Notes under the pieces: generated by a model | Database searches by the model: none | Seen by the model: only the letters and a program-made list of their open reading frames with translations | What the model was told of the DNA's origin: nothing | Shown: positions 25,415-33,363 of the stretch, piece after piece | Position numbering within the stretch: position 1 is the stretch's first letter | Layout of the letters: every line of letters starts with the position of its first letter | Translations under genes and position numbers: made by a program | Assembly: GCA_964427285.1 (NCBI GenBank) | Contig: CAYRTS010000002.1 | Location: 1-64,000 of the forward strand | Length of the DNA: 64,000 nt | Reading direction: 5' to 3' | Origin: SPCO01 sp964427285 | Lineage (GTDB): Bacteria; Chloroflexota; Limnocylindria; Limnocylindrales; CSP1-4

Positions 25415-26308
25415 GTGACCGCTCCGACGGAGCCCTTCGAGCTGCCGACCGAACTGGCGATCGACACGGACATCGCCCGGCGGGTGATCGCCGAGTTCAT
25501 CCGCGGGCAGCTCCGCCAGGCGGGGTTCGAGCGGACCGTGCTCGGGCTCTCGGGCGGGGTCGATTCGGCCCTGGTGGCGTATCTCGTGGCCGAGTCAATC
25601 GGCGCCGAACGACTGCACGCCGTGTTGATGCCGTATCGGACCTCATCGCCGGCCTCGCGCGCCGACGCCGAGACGGTGGTCGCCGCGCTCGGGTGCTCGA
25701 GCGAGGTCGTTGAGATCAGCGCCATGGTGGACGGCTACTACGGTGCCGCGCCCACCCCCGGTGCCGCCGGGCCCGAGGGCCTTGGCGCGGCCAGCCTCCG
25801 TCGCGGCAATTTTGCGGCCCGCATGCGCATGGCCGTGCTGTACGACCGCTCGGTGACGTTTGGCGGCCTCGTCGTCGGGACCGGCAACAAGACCGAGGCC
25901 CTCATCGGCTACACGACCCTCTTTGGCGACTCGGCCTGCGCCTTCAACCCGATCGGTGACCTGTACAAGAGCCAGGTCCGCCAGCTGGCGGTGGCGGTCG
26001 GCGTCCCGGACGCGATCGTCCGCAAGGCCCCCAGCGCGGACCTGTGGCCGGGCCAGACCGACGAGGGCGAAGGCGGGTTCAGCTACCCGGCACTTGACCG
26101 GCTCCTGTTCTGGCGGATCGACAAGCGCCGGTCCGTCGACGAGATGGTGGCGATGGGATTCGACCGGGCGAACGTGGATCGGGTGGACCGGCTGGTGGCC
26201 GGGGCCGAGTTCAAGCGGCAGGTGCCGCCGATCGCCAAGCTCGGGCCGCGGACGACCGGCGTCGACTACCTGTATCCGCGCCGCCGTCCGGGGTCCGCGC
26301 GCGGGTGA
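25415..26308 (+). CDS. nadE: NAD+ synthase
   Basis: Amidates nicotinate adenine dinucleotide to NAD+ using ATP. It has 297 residues. The PP-loop is SGGVDS (46-51) and further blocks are VGTGNKTEALIGYTTLFGD, NPIGDLYKSQVRQLA and LWPGQTDEGE. There is no glutaminase domain on this chain; the preceding nitrilase-type gene, 16 nt upstream, probably provides it. The GTG start encodes MTAPTEP, a near repeat of the upstream gene's end. The DNA around 25370-25435 contains repeated GACCGCC(A/C)(T/C)GACCG units. Its stop overlaps rsmI by 4 nt. Confidence 0.94.
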   Translation: MTAPTEPFELPTELAIDTDIARRVIAEFIRGQLRQAGFERTVLGLSGGVDSALVAYLVAESIGAERLHAVLMPYRTSSPASRADAETVVAALGCSSEVVEISAMVDGYYGAAPTPGAAGPEGLGAASLRRGNFAARMRMAVLYDRSVTFGGLVVGTGNKTEALIGYTTLFGDSACAFNPIGDLYKSQVRQLAVAVGVPDAIVRKAPSADLWPGQTDEGEGGFSYPALDRLLFWRIDKRRSVDEMVAMGFDRANVDRVDRLVAGAEFKRQVPPIAKLGPRTTGVDYLYPRRRPGSARG

Positions 26309-27219
26309 CCGGAGGTAGCGTCGGGGCAACGGTGAAACCGCTCGCGGATCCGGCTGGCACGCTATTTGTCGTCTCTACGCCGATCGGCAACCTCGGCGAC
26401 ATCACGTTGCGTGCCATCGAAACCCTGCGGGCCGTCCCACTGATCGCCGCGGAGGACACCCGGCTGACCCGGCGGCTGCTCGACCGCCACGCGATCGAGG
26501 GGCGAATGACCAGCTTCCACGCCCGGAGCGCGCCCGGCCGCCTGGAGGCCCTGCTGGCGCACCTGCGCGTTGGAGCCGACCTCGCCGTTGTGACGGATGC
26601 GGGCACGCCTGGAGTGAGCGACCCCGGCGCGGATCTCGTGGCCGCGTGGGCTGGGGAGGGCGGCCTGGTCGTGCCGATCCCCGGGGCTTCGGCGGTGCTG
26701 GCTGCGGTCGCGGCGAGCGGCGTGGCCGGTCCGCGCTGGGTCTTTGAAGGATTCCTGCCTCGATCCGGCCGCGACCGGAGAGCGCGACTGGCGGCCATCG
26801 CGGCCGATCCGCGGGGCGCCGTTGTCTACGAGGCGCCCGGCCGCATGGCCGCCACGCTTCGGGACCTGGCGGCCGCCTGTGGACCGGAACGTCAGGCCGC
26901 CGTCTGTCGCGAGCTGACCAAGCTCCACGAAACGGTCGTCCGCGGGTCACTGGGCGACCTGGCCAGCGCTGCCTCAGTTGGCGAGATCCCGGCCCGCGGG
27001 GAGTTCGTGCTGGTGGTTGGGATGGCCGGCGACGACGTGTTGACCGCGGCACGCCTGACCGGTGGCGGGCCTGATCCGGAGGCCGCGGTGAGCGAGGCCC
27101 TGGCCCAGGTGGAACACCTGGTGGCGGATGGGATACCGCGCGGGGAAGCTGCCCGGCAGGTCAGCGCGGCGACCGGGATCCCTCGTCGCCGACTGTACGA
27201 GACGGACGTACGCCGATGA
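26305..27219 (+). CDS. rsmI: 16S rRNA 2'-O-ribose C1402 methyltransferase
   Basis: A SAM-dependent tetrapyrrole-methylase-fold enzyme that methylates the ribose of C1402 in 16S rRNA. It has 304 residues. The family signature GTLFVVSTPIGNLGDITLRAIETL is followed by IAAEDTRLTRRLLDRH and VTDAGTPGVSDPG, then SAVLAAVAASGV and FEGFLPR. The C-terminal PRRRLYETDVR matches RsmI ends. The start is GTG 26305 overlapping the nadE stop; GTG 26332 is an alternative, with GGAGG (26311-26315) too far from it to decide. The next gene overlaps by ATGA. Confidence 0.95.
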   Translation: MTGGSVGATVKPLADPAGTLFVVSTPIGNLGDITLRAIETLRAVPLIAAEDTRLTRRLLDRHAIEGRMTSFHARSAPGRLEALLAHLRVGADLAVVTDAGTPGVSDPGADLVAAWAGEGGLVVPIPGASAVLAAVAASGVAGPRWVFEGFLPRSGRDRRARLAAIAADPRGAVVYEAPGRMAATLRDLAAACGPERQAAVCRELTKLHETVVRGSLGDLASAASVGEIPARGEFVLVVGMAGDDVLTAARLTGGGPDPEAAVSEALAQVEHLVADGIPRGEAARQVSAATGIPRRRLYETDVRR

Positions 27220-27947
27220 CGCGAGCGTCGCAGCCAGGACCCGGCCGGGCGCCACGGGCGCCACGGGAGATGGTGCTCGTGCCCGCCGGTCCCTTCCTGA
27301 TGGGGAGCGACGAGTTCGAACGCGAGGGACCGCCCCACATGGTGAACCTGCCGGAATTCTGGATGGACCGCTTTCCGGTCACAAACGCCGACTACGACAC
27401 CTTCGTCCGGGAGACCGCACACCGGAGCCCGGTGGATTGGCGCGGTGGTCCGGCGCCGGGCGATCGGCTCGATCATCCGGCGCAGGTGACGTGGACAGAC
27501 GCGACCGCCTACACGGCATGGGCCGGGGTCCGACTCCCGACGGAGGCCGAATGGGAGAAGGCCTCGCGTGGGACGGACGGCCGCCGGTATCCATGGGGCA
27601 ACACGTGGGACGGCACACGGGCCCTGACCTGGGAGACGTCCGCGGCGACCGGTCAGCGGACCGAGCCTGTCACGGCTCGCCCCGCTGGCGCCAGCCCGTA
27701 CGGCTGCGAGCAGATGGTCGGGATGCTGGAGGAGTGGACGGCGGACTGGTATGACGCCTACCCGGGAAGTCCCTACCGGAGTCTCACCTACGGTGAGCGG
27801 GTTCGCGTCCTCCGCGGCGGTGCCTGGCTGTTCACCCAGACCCACGCACGGTGCGCCTATCGCTGCTTCGAGTTGCCAGACCGGCCACCGGCCGAGATGG
27901 AGGTCCTGGGCGCCCCAACCTTTCGATGCGCGATCGACGCGGGATGA
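27216..27947 (+). CDS. SUMF1/EgtB-type (formylglycine-generating-like) protein, copy 1
   Basis: A 243-residue single-domain protein of the FGE-sulfatase fold. Hallmarks are MVLVPAGPFLMGSDE, the PVTNADYDTF motif, the LPTEAEWEKASRG core and RVLRGGAWLFTQTHARCAYR near the end. True formylglycine-generating enzymes carry a Cys pair in the last motif; here the first position is Phe, so sulfatase activation is unlikely. The domain often serves as a ligand-binding or protein-interaction module, and no signal peptide is visible. It is joined to rsmI by an ATGA overlap and to a paralogue by another. The function is unknown. Confidence 0.8.
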   Translation: MTRASQPGPGRAPRAPREMVLVPAGPFLMGSDEFEREGPPHMVNLPEFWMDRFPVTNADYDTFVRETAHRSPVDWRGGPAPGDRLDHPAQVTWTDATAYTAWAGVRLPTEAEWEKASRGTDGRRYPWGNTWDGTRALTWETSAATGQRTEPVTARPAGASPYGCEQMVGMLEEWTADWYDAYPGSPYRSLTYGERVRVLRGGAWLFTQTHARCAYRCFELPDRPPAEMEVLGAPTFRCAIDAG

Positions 27948-28651
27948 CCAGCCCGTGGCGCCGAGCCGCCACCGTCCCGATGATCCTGATCCCCGCCGGC
28001 CCGTTCACGATGGGCAGCGACGAATTCGACATGGAGGCGCCGCCACACCTCGTGGAGGTGCCCGCGTTCCAGATCGACCGATACCCGGTGACGGTGGCGG
28101 CCTACACCGAATTCGTGGACGCGACCGGCCATCCGGCCCCCGAGGAGTGGCAGGGCGGCCCGCCGCGCGACCGGCTCGACCATCCGGTAGACCGGGTCTC
28201 CTGGTTCGATGCCGAGGCGTTCGCCGCCTGGGCAGGCAAACGCCTGCCCACCGAGGCGGAATGGGAAAAGGCGGCCCGTGGCACGGACGCCCGGCGCTGG
28301 CCGTGGGGGAACCGTTTCGAGGAGTCCCGCTGCGACGTCTGGGACCACGCCCTCATCCTGGAGATCACCACCGTCTCCGTTGACCGGCACCCTGACGGCG
28401 CGAGCCCCTATGGAGTGGAGCAGATGGGCGGCAACGTCGAAGAGTGGGTCCGCGATGTGTTCCGCCCGTATCCCGGCAGCCGGCACGTGTCTGCATCGGC
28501 AGACGGTGACTTCCGCGTCCTGCGCGGCGGCTCGTGGTTCTTCACCCAGGAACATGCCCGCTGCGCATACCGGAAGCCCGCGCGCCCGGACTTTACCGGC
28601 TGGTCGCAGGCGGGCGGTCCTGGCTTCCGCTGCGCCCAGGACATCGGCTGA
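27944..28651 (+). CDS. SUMF1/EgtB-type (formylglycine-generating-like) protein, copy 2
   Basis: A 235-residue paralogue of the preceding protein, clearly similar across its length: AGPFTMGSDEFDMEAPPH compared with AGPFLMGSDEFEREGPPH, and LPTEAEWEKAARGTD. It keeps the more standard GGNVEEWV motif (copy 1 has VGMLEEWT) and RVLRGGSWFFTQEHARCAYR. Like copy 1 it lacks the catalytic Cys pair. The ATG is in an ATGA overlap with copy 1. The tandem pair probably arose by duplication and may act as a heteromer. I see no terminator before the ECF operon promoter region. Confidence 0.8.
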   Translation: MTSPWRRAATVPMILIPAGPFTMGSDEFDMEAPPHLVEVPAFQIDRYPVTVAAYTEFVDATGHPAPEEWQGGPPRDRLDHPVDRVSWFDAEAFAAWAGKRLPTEAEWEKAARGTDARRWPWGNRFEESRCDVWDHALILEITTVSVDRHPDGASPYGVEQMGGNVEEWVRDVFRPYPGSRHVSASADGDFRVLRGGSWFFTQEHARCAYRKPARPDFTGWSQAGGPGFRCAQDIG

Positions 28652-28702
28652 ATCTGCCCGACAGAATCGCCTCCAGAATCCACTGGCATTTCATTCGGCG
28701 AG

Positions 28703-28717
28703 GCGCTACCGTAGCGC
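28703..28717. promoter_or_regulatory. Palindrome upstream of the ECF operon, possible operator
   Basis: GCGCTAC-C-GTAGCGC is a perfect 7-1-7 palindrome in the 241-nt gap before the ECF S-component gene. A one-base centre fits a dimeric repressor site better than an RNA hairpin. The remaining leader (28718-28892) is GC-rich and may fold, but I match it to no known riboswitch. Confidence 0.35.
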
Positions 28718-28892
28718 GAAGCGTGGCGACCTCAAGTCATCATGCTGGTGCATCCGGGCCTGCGGTGAGTGAGCCCAACTCACAGCCGTAACCTCCGGAG
28801 TGGGTCGCGATCACCCTGGATGCACGCGAGAGTACGGGCGATCGCGTCCGAGGGTGACGGGACGCCCCGGCAGTTGGAGGGTTGAGGGAACC

Positions 28893-29594
28893 ATGTCTGT
28901 GGCCTCTGTCTCGAGATCCGCGTCGATGCGGATCCCGCTGACGTATGTGGTGACGCTCGTCCCCGTGGCGGCGGCACTCAACATCGTCGGCGGAACCATC
29001 AACACGGCGCTCAAGCTGCCGACCTTCCTGGACATGATCGGGACGGCGGTCGCCGCGATCGTGCTCGGACCGTGGTGGGGCGCCCTTGTCGGCGTCATCA
29101 CCAACGTCGGCGGTTCGTTCATCAACGGGCCGATCGGCATCCCCTTCGCCCTGGCAAACGTCGCCGGAGCGCTCGTCTGGGGGTATGGCGTTCGCTCATT
29201 CCGGATGGGTTCGTCGCTACCGAAGTTCTTCCTGCTCAACGTCATCGTGGCGCTGGCCGTCTCGGCCGTCGCCGCGCCGATCGTCATCTTCGTGTTCGGT
29301 GGGTCGACCGGACACTCATCGGATGCCATCACGGCGGCGTTCGCCCAGGCCGGCAACGACCTGATCACGTCGGTGTTCGCCTCGAACGTGATCGTGTCGC
29401 TCGCGGACAAGATCATCGCGGGCTTCGTCGGTCTCTCGATCATCGCAGCGCTTCCGGCGAACCTGACATCCGGGTTGACCCTGCCCGAGGCCACCGGGAT
29501 GCGCGGCGTCATGCTCGCGCTCGGCGGCGTCCTCATCGGCGTGGTGCTCGTGCTCGTGTACGTGTTCATCCTCGCGCCGGCACCCGCCGCCTGA
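28893..29594 (+). CDS. ECF transporter S component (substrate-binding membrane protein)
   Basis: A 233-residue integral membrane protein with about six hydrophobic segments. The early stretch FLDMIGTAVAAIVLGPWWGALVGVITN is typical of ECF S components. It is followed by NGPIGIPFALANVAGALVWGYGV and a C-terminal helix of almost pure Val/Leu. The ATG has GAGGGAA 5 nt upstream. It heads a set encoding two ATPases and EcfT. The tandem uridine-phosphorylase-like genes at the end of the same operon suggest nucleosides as ligand; this is inference from context, not sequence. Confidence 0.8.
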   Translation: MSVASVSRSASMRIPLTYVVTLVPVAAALNIVGGTINTALKLPTFLDMIGTAVAAIVLGPWWGALVGVITNVGGSFINGPIGIPFALANVAGALVWGYGVRSFRMGSSLPKFFLLNVIVALAVSAVAAPIVIFVFGGSTGHSSDAITAAFAQAGNDLITSVFASNVIVSLADKIIAGFVGLSIIAALPANLTSGLTLPEATGMRGVMLALGGVLIGVVLVLVYVFILAPAPAA

Positions 29595-29627
29595 CCCGCC
29601 GACCAGACCCGAACCTAGGAGAACGAC

Positions 29628-29855
29628 ATGAGTGGACAAGACTCGAACAACGAACGGACTGTCGGGCCGCGCGAGGGGCTCGGTGCCGGGATCGTCGCGC
29701 TGGGGATCCTGTCGATTGCCCTCCCCGGGGTCGTCGACCAGCTCCCGTCGGTCGCCAACGGCGGCAGTGCGGCGGCCGTGCTGTACGGCATGAGCGTGTT
29801 GATCGGCATCTTCGTGATCATCGCGGGAGTGATGACCTTCGTCGTCAAGGACTGA
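29628..29855 (+). CDS. Small membrane protein in the ECF operon
   Basis: A 75-residue protein, not recognised. A polar N-terminus of about 18 residues is followed by two hydrophobic segments (about 20-38 and 50-72), and it ends in Lys-Asp. AGGAGA lies 5 nt before the ATG, a good Shine-Dalgarno sequence. Its place between the S component and the ATPases, all in one direction, suggests an accessory subunit or stability factor for the importer. Confidence 0.65.
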   Translation: MSGQDSNNERTVGPREGLGAGIVALGILSIALPGVVDQLPSVANGGSAAAVLYGMSVLIGIFVIIAGVMTFVVKD

Positions 29856-29889
29856 CGAACGGCGCCGCAGCGTCGGCGCTTCGCGATCG

Positions 29890-29928
29890 ACCCCCGCCCC
29901 GTCGGCCATTGGTTGCCGGGGCGGGGGT
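29890..29928 (+). terminator. 12-bp hairpin between the small membrane protein and ecfA1
   Basis: ACCCCCGCCCCG (29890-29901) pairs with CGGGGCGGGGGT (29917-29928) around a 15-nt loop, with only TTC after it. It may act as a partial terminator giving more S component than ATPase. Confidence 0.6.
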
Positions 29929-29964
29929 TCGCATACAACGCAGGTACGTGATCGAGGCTGCACG

Positions 29965-30807
29965 GTGTCCGACGACCCCATCATCTCCATCTCAGACATG
30001 GGCTTTACCTATGCCCAGGGCGCCCGACCGGCCCTCTCGGGGATCAACCTGGAGATCGCCCGCGGCGAGTACGTGGCCGTCATGGGCCTCAACGGCGCCG
30101 GCAAGACCACGCTCGGTCTCTGCCTGAACGGGATCATTCCGCACATGCTGATGGGTGAGCAGACCGGCCAGGTCCGCGTCGATGGCAAGGACCCGGGCAT
30201 CGTGGTGGTGCGTGAGATGGCCCGGACCGTCGGGATCGTCTTTGACAATCCGGAGTTCCAGATGAGCCAGATCACCGCCGCTGAGGAAGTGGCGCTCGGG
30301 CTCGAGAATCTTGGCGTTCCAGCGGAGGAGATGCCCGAGCGCATCGCCGCAGCGCTTCGACTGGTGGGCCTCGACGGCTTCGAGGAGCGCGCTCCGATGG
30401 GGCTGTCGGGCGGGCAGCAGCAGCGGTTGGCGATCGCCGCCGTCCTGGTCATGCGTCCGTCCATCCTGTTCATGGATGAGCCGACGTCGAACCTGGATCC
30501 GCTGGGCAAGGATGAGATCTTCGAGATCGCCCGGCATCTCAACCGAGAGGAGGGGATGACCGTGATCGTCGCCGAGCACGAAGTGGAGGTCCTGGCCGAG
30601 TACGCCGACCGGATCGTCGTCCTCCACGAGGGTCGGATTGCGATGCAGGGGACGCCGGCGGAGGTGCTGAGCCGCGTGGCGGAGCTCGATGCGCTGGGTT
30701 TGCGGACGCCCCAGGTGACGGAGTTCGCCCATGCCCTGTCAGGCGCGTCCGCGGACCTCCCGGTCACGATGGATGGCACGCTGCGCTGGCTGGAGGCCCG
30801 GGCATGA
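29965..30807 (+). CDS. ECF transporter ATP-binding protein, EcfA1 type
   Basis: A cytosolic ATPase of 280 residues with intact motifs: Walker A GLNGAGKT (41-48), Q loop in VFDNPEFQMSQ, signature LSGGQ (147-151), Walker B ILFMDEPTSNLDP with Glu172, and switch His205 (IVAEHEVEV). The Q-loop segment FDNPEFQ is the Ecf-type variant. The GTG start at 29965 has no strong Shine-Dalgarno sequence. It pairs with the next ATPase, to which it is joined by ATGA overlap; that partner lacks the signature motif. Confidence 0.9.
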   Translation: MSDDPIISISDMGFTYAQGARPALSGINLEIARGEYVAVMGLNGAGKTTLGLCLNGIIPHMLMGEQTGQVRVDGKDPGIVVVREMARTVGIVFDNPEFQMSQITAAEEVALGLENLGVPAEEMPERIAAALRLVGLDGFEERAPMGLSGGQQQRLAIAAVLVMRPSILFMDEPTSNLDPLGKDEIFEIARHLNREEGMTVIVAEHEVEVLAEYADRIVVLHEGRIAMQGTPAEVLSRVAELDALGLRTPQVTEFAHALSGASADLPVTMDGTLRWLEARA

Positions 30808-31625
30808 CCGGCGGCGCGTCCATCATCAGCGTCCAGGAGGCGCGTTACGTCTACAAGCACGGCAACGTCGTCGCGCTGGAGGGACTGTCGGTCGAGATTG
30901 CCGCGGGCGAGCTCGTTGGGGTGATGGGCCAGAACGGCTCTGGCAAGACGACGCTCACGAAACTGCTGAACGGGCTCCTGAAGCCGACCTCGGGCCGGGT
31001 GATCGTCGACGGACGGGATACGGCCCAGCACACGGTGCAGGCGATGGCGGCGCACATCGGCTATGTCTTCCAGAACCCGAATCACCAGCTGTTCGCGACC
31101 ACCGTGGCTGAAGAGCTGGCCTTTGGACCGCGCAACATCGGCTGCCCGCCCGCCGACGTCGAGGAGCGCGTGGCGGAGGCGGTCGAATTCTTCGGGCTCC
31201 GCGAGATCCTCGCGCTCCATCCGTATCGAATCAGCTTCCCGCTGCGCAAGCTGGTCGGGATCGCCTCGATCTTCACGATGCGGCCGAAGGTGTTCATCCT
31301 CGATGAGCCGACGACCGGCCAGGACCATCGAACCACCAGCGTGATCGACCGCCTGATCGTGCGCCTCGCGGAGCGCGGGGACACCGTCCTCTGCGTCTCC
31401 CATGACATGCCGCTCATCGCCCACGTGGCGCAGCGGGCGTTGGTGATGTGGAACGGAGAGTTGATCGCGGACGGCACCCCGCGCGAGGTCTTCGCGGACA
31501 AGGCCGTGATGGATCGAACCCATCTCACGCCACCGCAGGTCACCCGGCTGTCGATGCGAATGCCCGGGCGGGCTGGCCGTCCCGCCGCCTTGTCGGTCGC
31601 CGAACTGGTCGCGGAGTCGCGCTGA
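30804..31625 (+). CDS. ECF transporter ATP-binding protein, EcfA2 type, degenerate signature
   Basis: The second ATPase, 273 residues. Walker A GQNGSGKT (42-49), Q loop VFQNPNHQLFA, Walker B VFILDEPTTGQD (Asp167, Glu168) and switch His200 (CVSHDMPL) are all intact. The ABC signature is missing: where LSGGQ should stand the protein reads YRISFPLRKLVGIAS (SFPL at 144-147). The surrounding residues are conserved, so this is replacement, not frameshift. In the EcfA1-A2 dimer the site formed by A1 Walker A and A2 signature should be impaired. Overlaps: ATGA with ecfA1, TGATG with ecfT. Confidence 0.88.
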   Translation: MTGGASIISVQEARYVYKHGNVVALEGLSVEIAAGELVGVMGQNGSGKTTLTKLLNGLLKPTSGRVIVDGRDTAQHTVQAMAAHIGYVFQNPNHQLFATTVAEELAFGPRNIGCPPADVEERVAEAVEFFGLREILALHPYRISFPLRKLVGIASIFTMRPKVFILDEPTTGQDHRTTSVIDRLIVRLAERGDTVLCVSHDMPLIAHVAQRALVMWNGELIADGTPREVFADKAVMDRTHLTPPQVTRLSMRMPGRAGRPAALSVAELVAESR

Positions 31626-32518
31626 TGCAGGGCGTCAATGTGTCGGTCACGCACGTTCGCGGGACCTCCTGGCTCCACCGGCTCAACCCCATCTCCAAGC
31701 TGGCCTGGCTGCTGGCGGTCACGCTGTTTGCCTTTGCCTCGTACAACCCGATCCCGCTCTTCCTGATCGCCATCGCCGGGCTGGTCCTGGGCACCACGGC
31801 CGGGATTCTCAAGCCGCTGATGCGGATCCTCGTGGTCTTTGCGCCCCTGACGGCGTCGATGATCGTGATCCAGACGATCGCCCCGGCCATCTGCGGCGAT
31901 GCCTGCACGGCGGTGGTCCAGCTGGGTCCGTTCACGCTCTACCAGGAGGGGATGTCGCACGGCCTCTCGCTGGTTTCCCGCGTCCTGTCCATGGAGATCG
32001 TCGCGCTGGGCGTGCTGATGACGACCCATCCGTCGGACCTGTTCGCCTCCTTTGCCAAGCTCCGGGTTCCGTACATCCTCAACTTCATGGTCTCGATGAC
32101 GCTCCAGCTCATTCCGGTCCTCCAGCGCGAGGTCTCGGTTGTGCTCTCGGCGCAGAAATCGCGTGGGATGAAGAGCCGGGGGTTCGGTTCCATCGTTCCA
32201 TCATTCGTTCCCGTCTTCGCCGGCGCCTTCGAGCGTGTGCAACAGCTCTCGATCAGCCTGGAGTCGCGCGCCTTTGGCTCGGCCGGTCTCAAGACCTCGT
32301 ATCGCCAGGTCCGATTTGGCCCGGTGGACGCTGCGATCGCCATCCTCGGGCTGGCGGTTGGGGCCGTCGGCGTCTACGTCGGCCTGACGTTGTGGAGTGC
32401 TGACCTGACACCTTCCGTGGTTCTGCCGGTCGCAGTCATGCTGGCAATCTTCCTCCTCTCGGCGGTCCTGTTCATCGGCGTGCTCGCGGCGGCGATCCTG
32501 GCCATCGCCCGGTCCTGA
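31625..32518 (+). CDS. ECF transporter transmembrane component EcfT
   Basis: The shared membrane coupling subunit, 297 residues. An N-terminal amphipathic start leads to SWLHRLNPISKLAWLLAVTLFAF, the usual EcfT opening. Coupling helices carry the two Arg motifs, here AQKSRGMKSRG and SLESRAFGS, that dock on the ATPases. About six membrane segments are present. ATG 31625 shares its A with the ecfA2 stop (TGATG). The phosphorylase gene follows after 11 nt. Confidence 0.9.
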   Translation: MQGVNVSVTHVRGTSWLHRLNPISKLAWLLAVTLFAFASYNPIPLFLIAIAGLVLGTTAGILKPLMRILVVFAPLTASMIVIQTIAPAICGDACTAVVQLGPFTLYQEGMSHGLSLVSRVLSMEIVALGVLMTTHPSDLFASFAKLRVPYILNFMVSMTLQLIPVLQREVSVVLSAQKSRGMKSRGFGSIVPSFVPVFAGAFERVQQLSISLESRAFGSAGLKTSYRQVRFGPVDAAIAILGLAVGAVGVYVGLTLWSADLTPSVVLPVAVMLAIFLLSAVLFIGVLAAAILAIARS

Positions 32519-32529
32519 GCTGTCCCGCC

Positions 32530-33363
32530 GTGGCCGCGATGGACCCGAGCCCGACCGAGCCCCAGCATCACATCGCCCTGCGCCGGGGCGATGTTGGGCG
32601 CTACGTCCTGCTGCCCGGCGATCCCGGTCGTGTGGAGGTCATCGCCCGGCACTTCGATGACCCGGTCTTTGTGGCCACCAATCGTGAGTTCGTGACCTGG
32701 ACGGGGACCCTGGACGGCGTTCCCGTTGCCTGTACTTCTACCGGGATCGGCTGCCCGTCGACCGCGATTGCCGTTGAGGAGCTTGTGGCCATCGGCGCCG
32801 ACACGTTTATCCGGGTCGGCACCTCGGGCGCGATCCAGCCGGACATCGTCACCGGTGAGCTGGGGGTCATCACCGGGGCGATCCGCGATGAGGGGACGAG
32901 CCACCAGTATCTGCCGCCGGAGTATCCGGCCGTCGCCGACATTGACGTGACGGCGGCGCTGCGGGCGGGCGCACTGGCGAGTGGCCACACGTTCCGGCTC
33001 GGGATCGCGCAGTCCAAGGATTCGTTCTTCGGCCAGCACGCACCCGATCGGATGCCGGTGGGGCCGGAGCTGCACCGGCGCTGGGCGGCCTGGATCGCTG
33101 GCGGTGCGATCTGCTCGGAGATGGAAGCCGCCGCGCTGTATATCGTGGCCGCGACCCTTCGCGTTCGCGCCGGCGGGGTGATGCTGATCTTCGGCGACCT
33201 TGGCGGTCGACCGATGACGCCCGAGGAGCAGATCGCGGGCGATATCGAGCGGGTGATCGAGGCGTCGATCGCGGGCCTCCGGATCCTCATCGCCGAGGAT
33301 GTCGCGCGGGATCGGGAGCTTGCGGGTGCCCGGGGCGCCGGGAGCGAGCGGGTGGCGGGATGA
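32530..33363 (+). CDS. Uridine phosphorylase-like nucleoside phosphorylase, copy 1
   Basis: A PNP/UDP family 1 phosphorylase of 277 residues that splits a nucleoside with phosphate into base and ribose 1-phosphate. Motifs are HHIALRRGDVGRYVLLPGDPGR (phosphate site), CTSTGIGCPSTAIAVEEL, FIRVGTSGAIQPDI and CSEMEAAALYIVA (ribose-binding Met-Glu). The GCPSTAIA and GTSGAIQPDI blocks are closest in feel to uridine phosphorylase. The start is GTG 32530, or ATG 32539 three codons later. It follows the ECF importer and overlaps its paralogue by ATGA. Confidence 0.87.
   Translation: MAAMDPSPTEPQHHIALRRGDVGRYVLLPGDPGRVEVIARHFDDPVFVATNREFVTWTGTLDGVPVACTSTGIGCPSTAIAVEELVAIGADTFIRVGTSGAIQPDIVTGELGVITGAIRDEGTSHQYLPPEYPAVADIDVTAALRAGALASGHTFRLGIAQSKDSFFGQHAPDRMPVGPELHRRWAAWIAGGAICSEMEAAALYIVAATLRVRAGGVMLIFGDLGGRPMTPEEQIAGDIERVIEASIAGLRILIAEDVARDRELAGARGAGSERVAG

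Noticed and set aside
27216..28651. Formylglycine-generating enzyme (sulfatase activation)
   Set aside because: Both proteins lack the Cys pair of the active site and no sulfatase is nearby.
28893..32518. ECF importer specific for queuine (QrtT-like)
   Set aside because: The Qng1-like gene is 4 kb away on the other strand, while uridine-phosphorylase-like genes are in the same operon; sequence alone does not support a queuine assignment.
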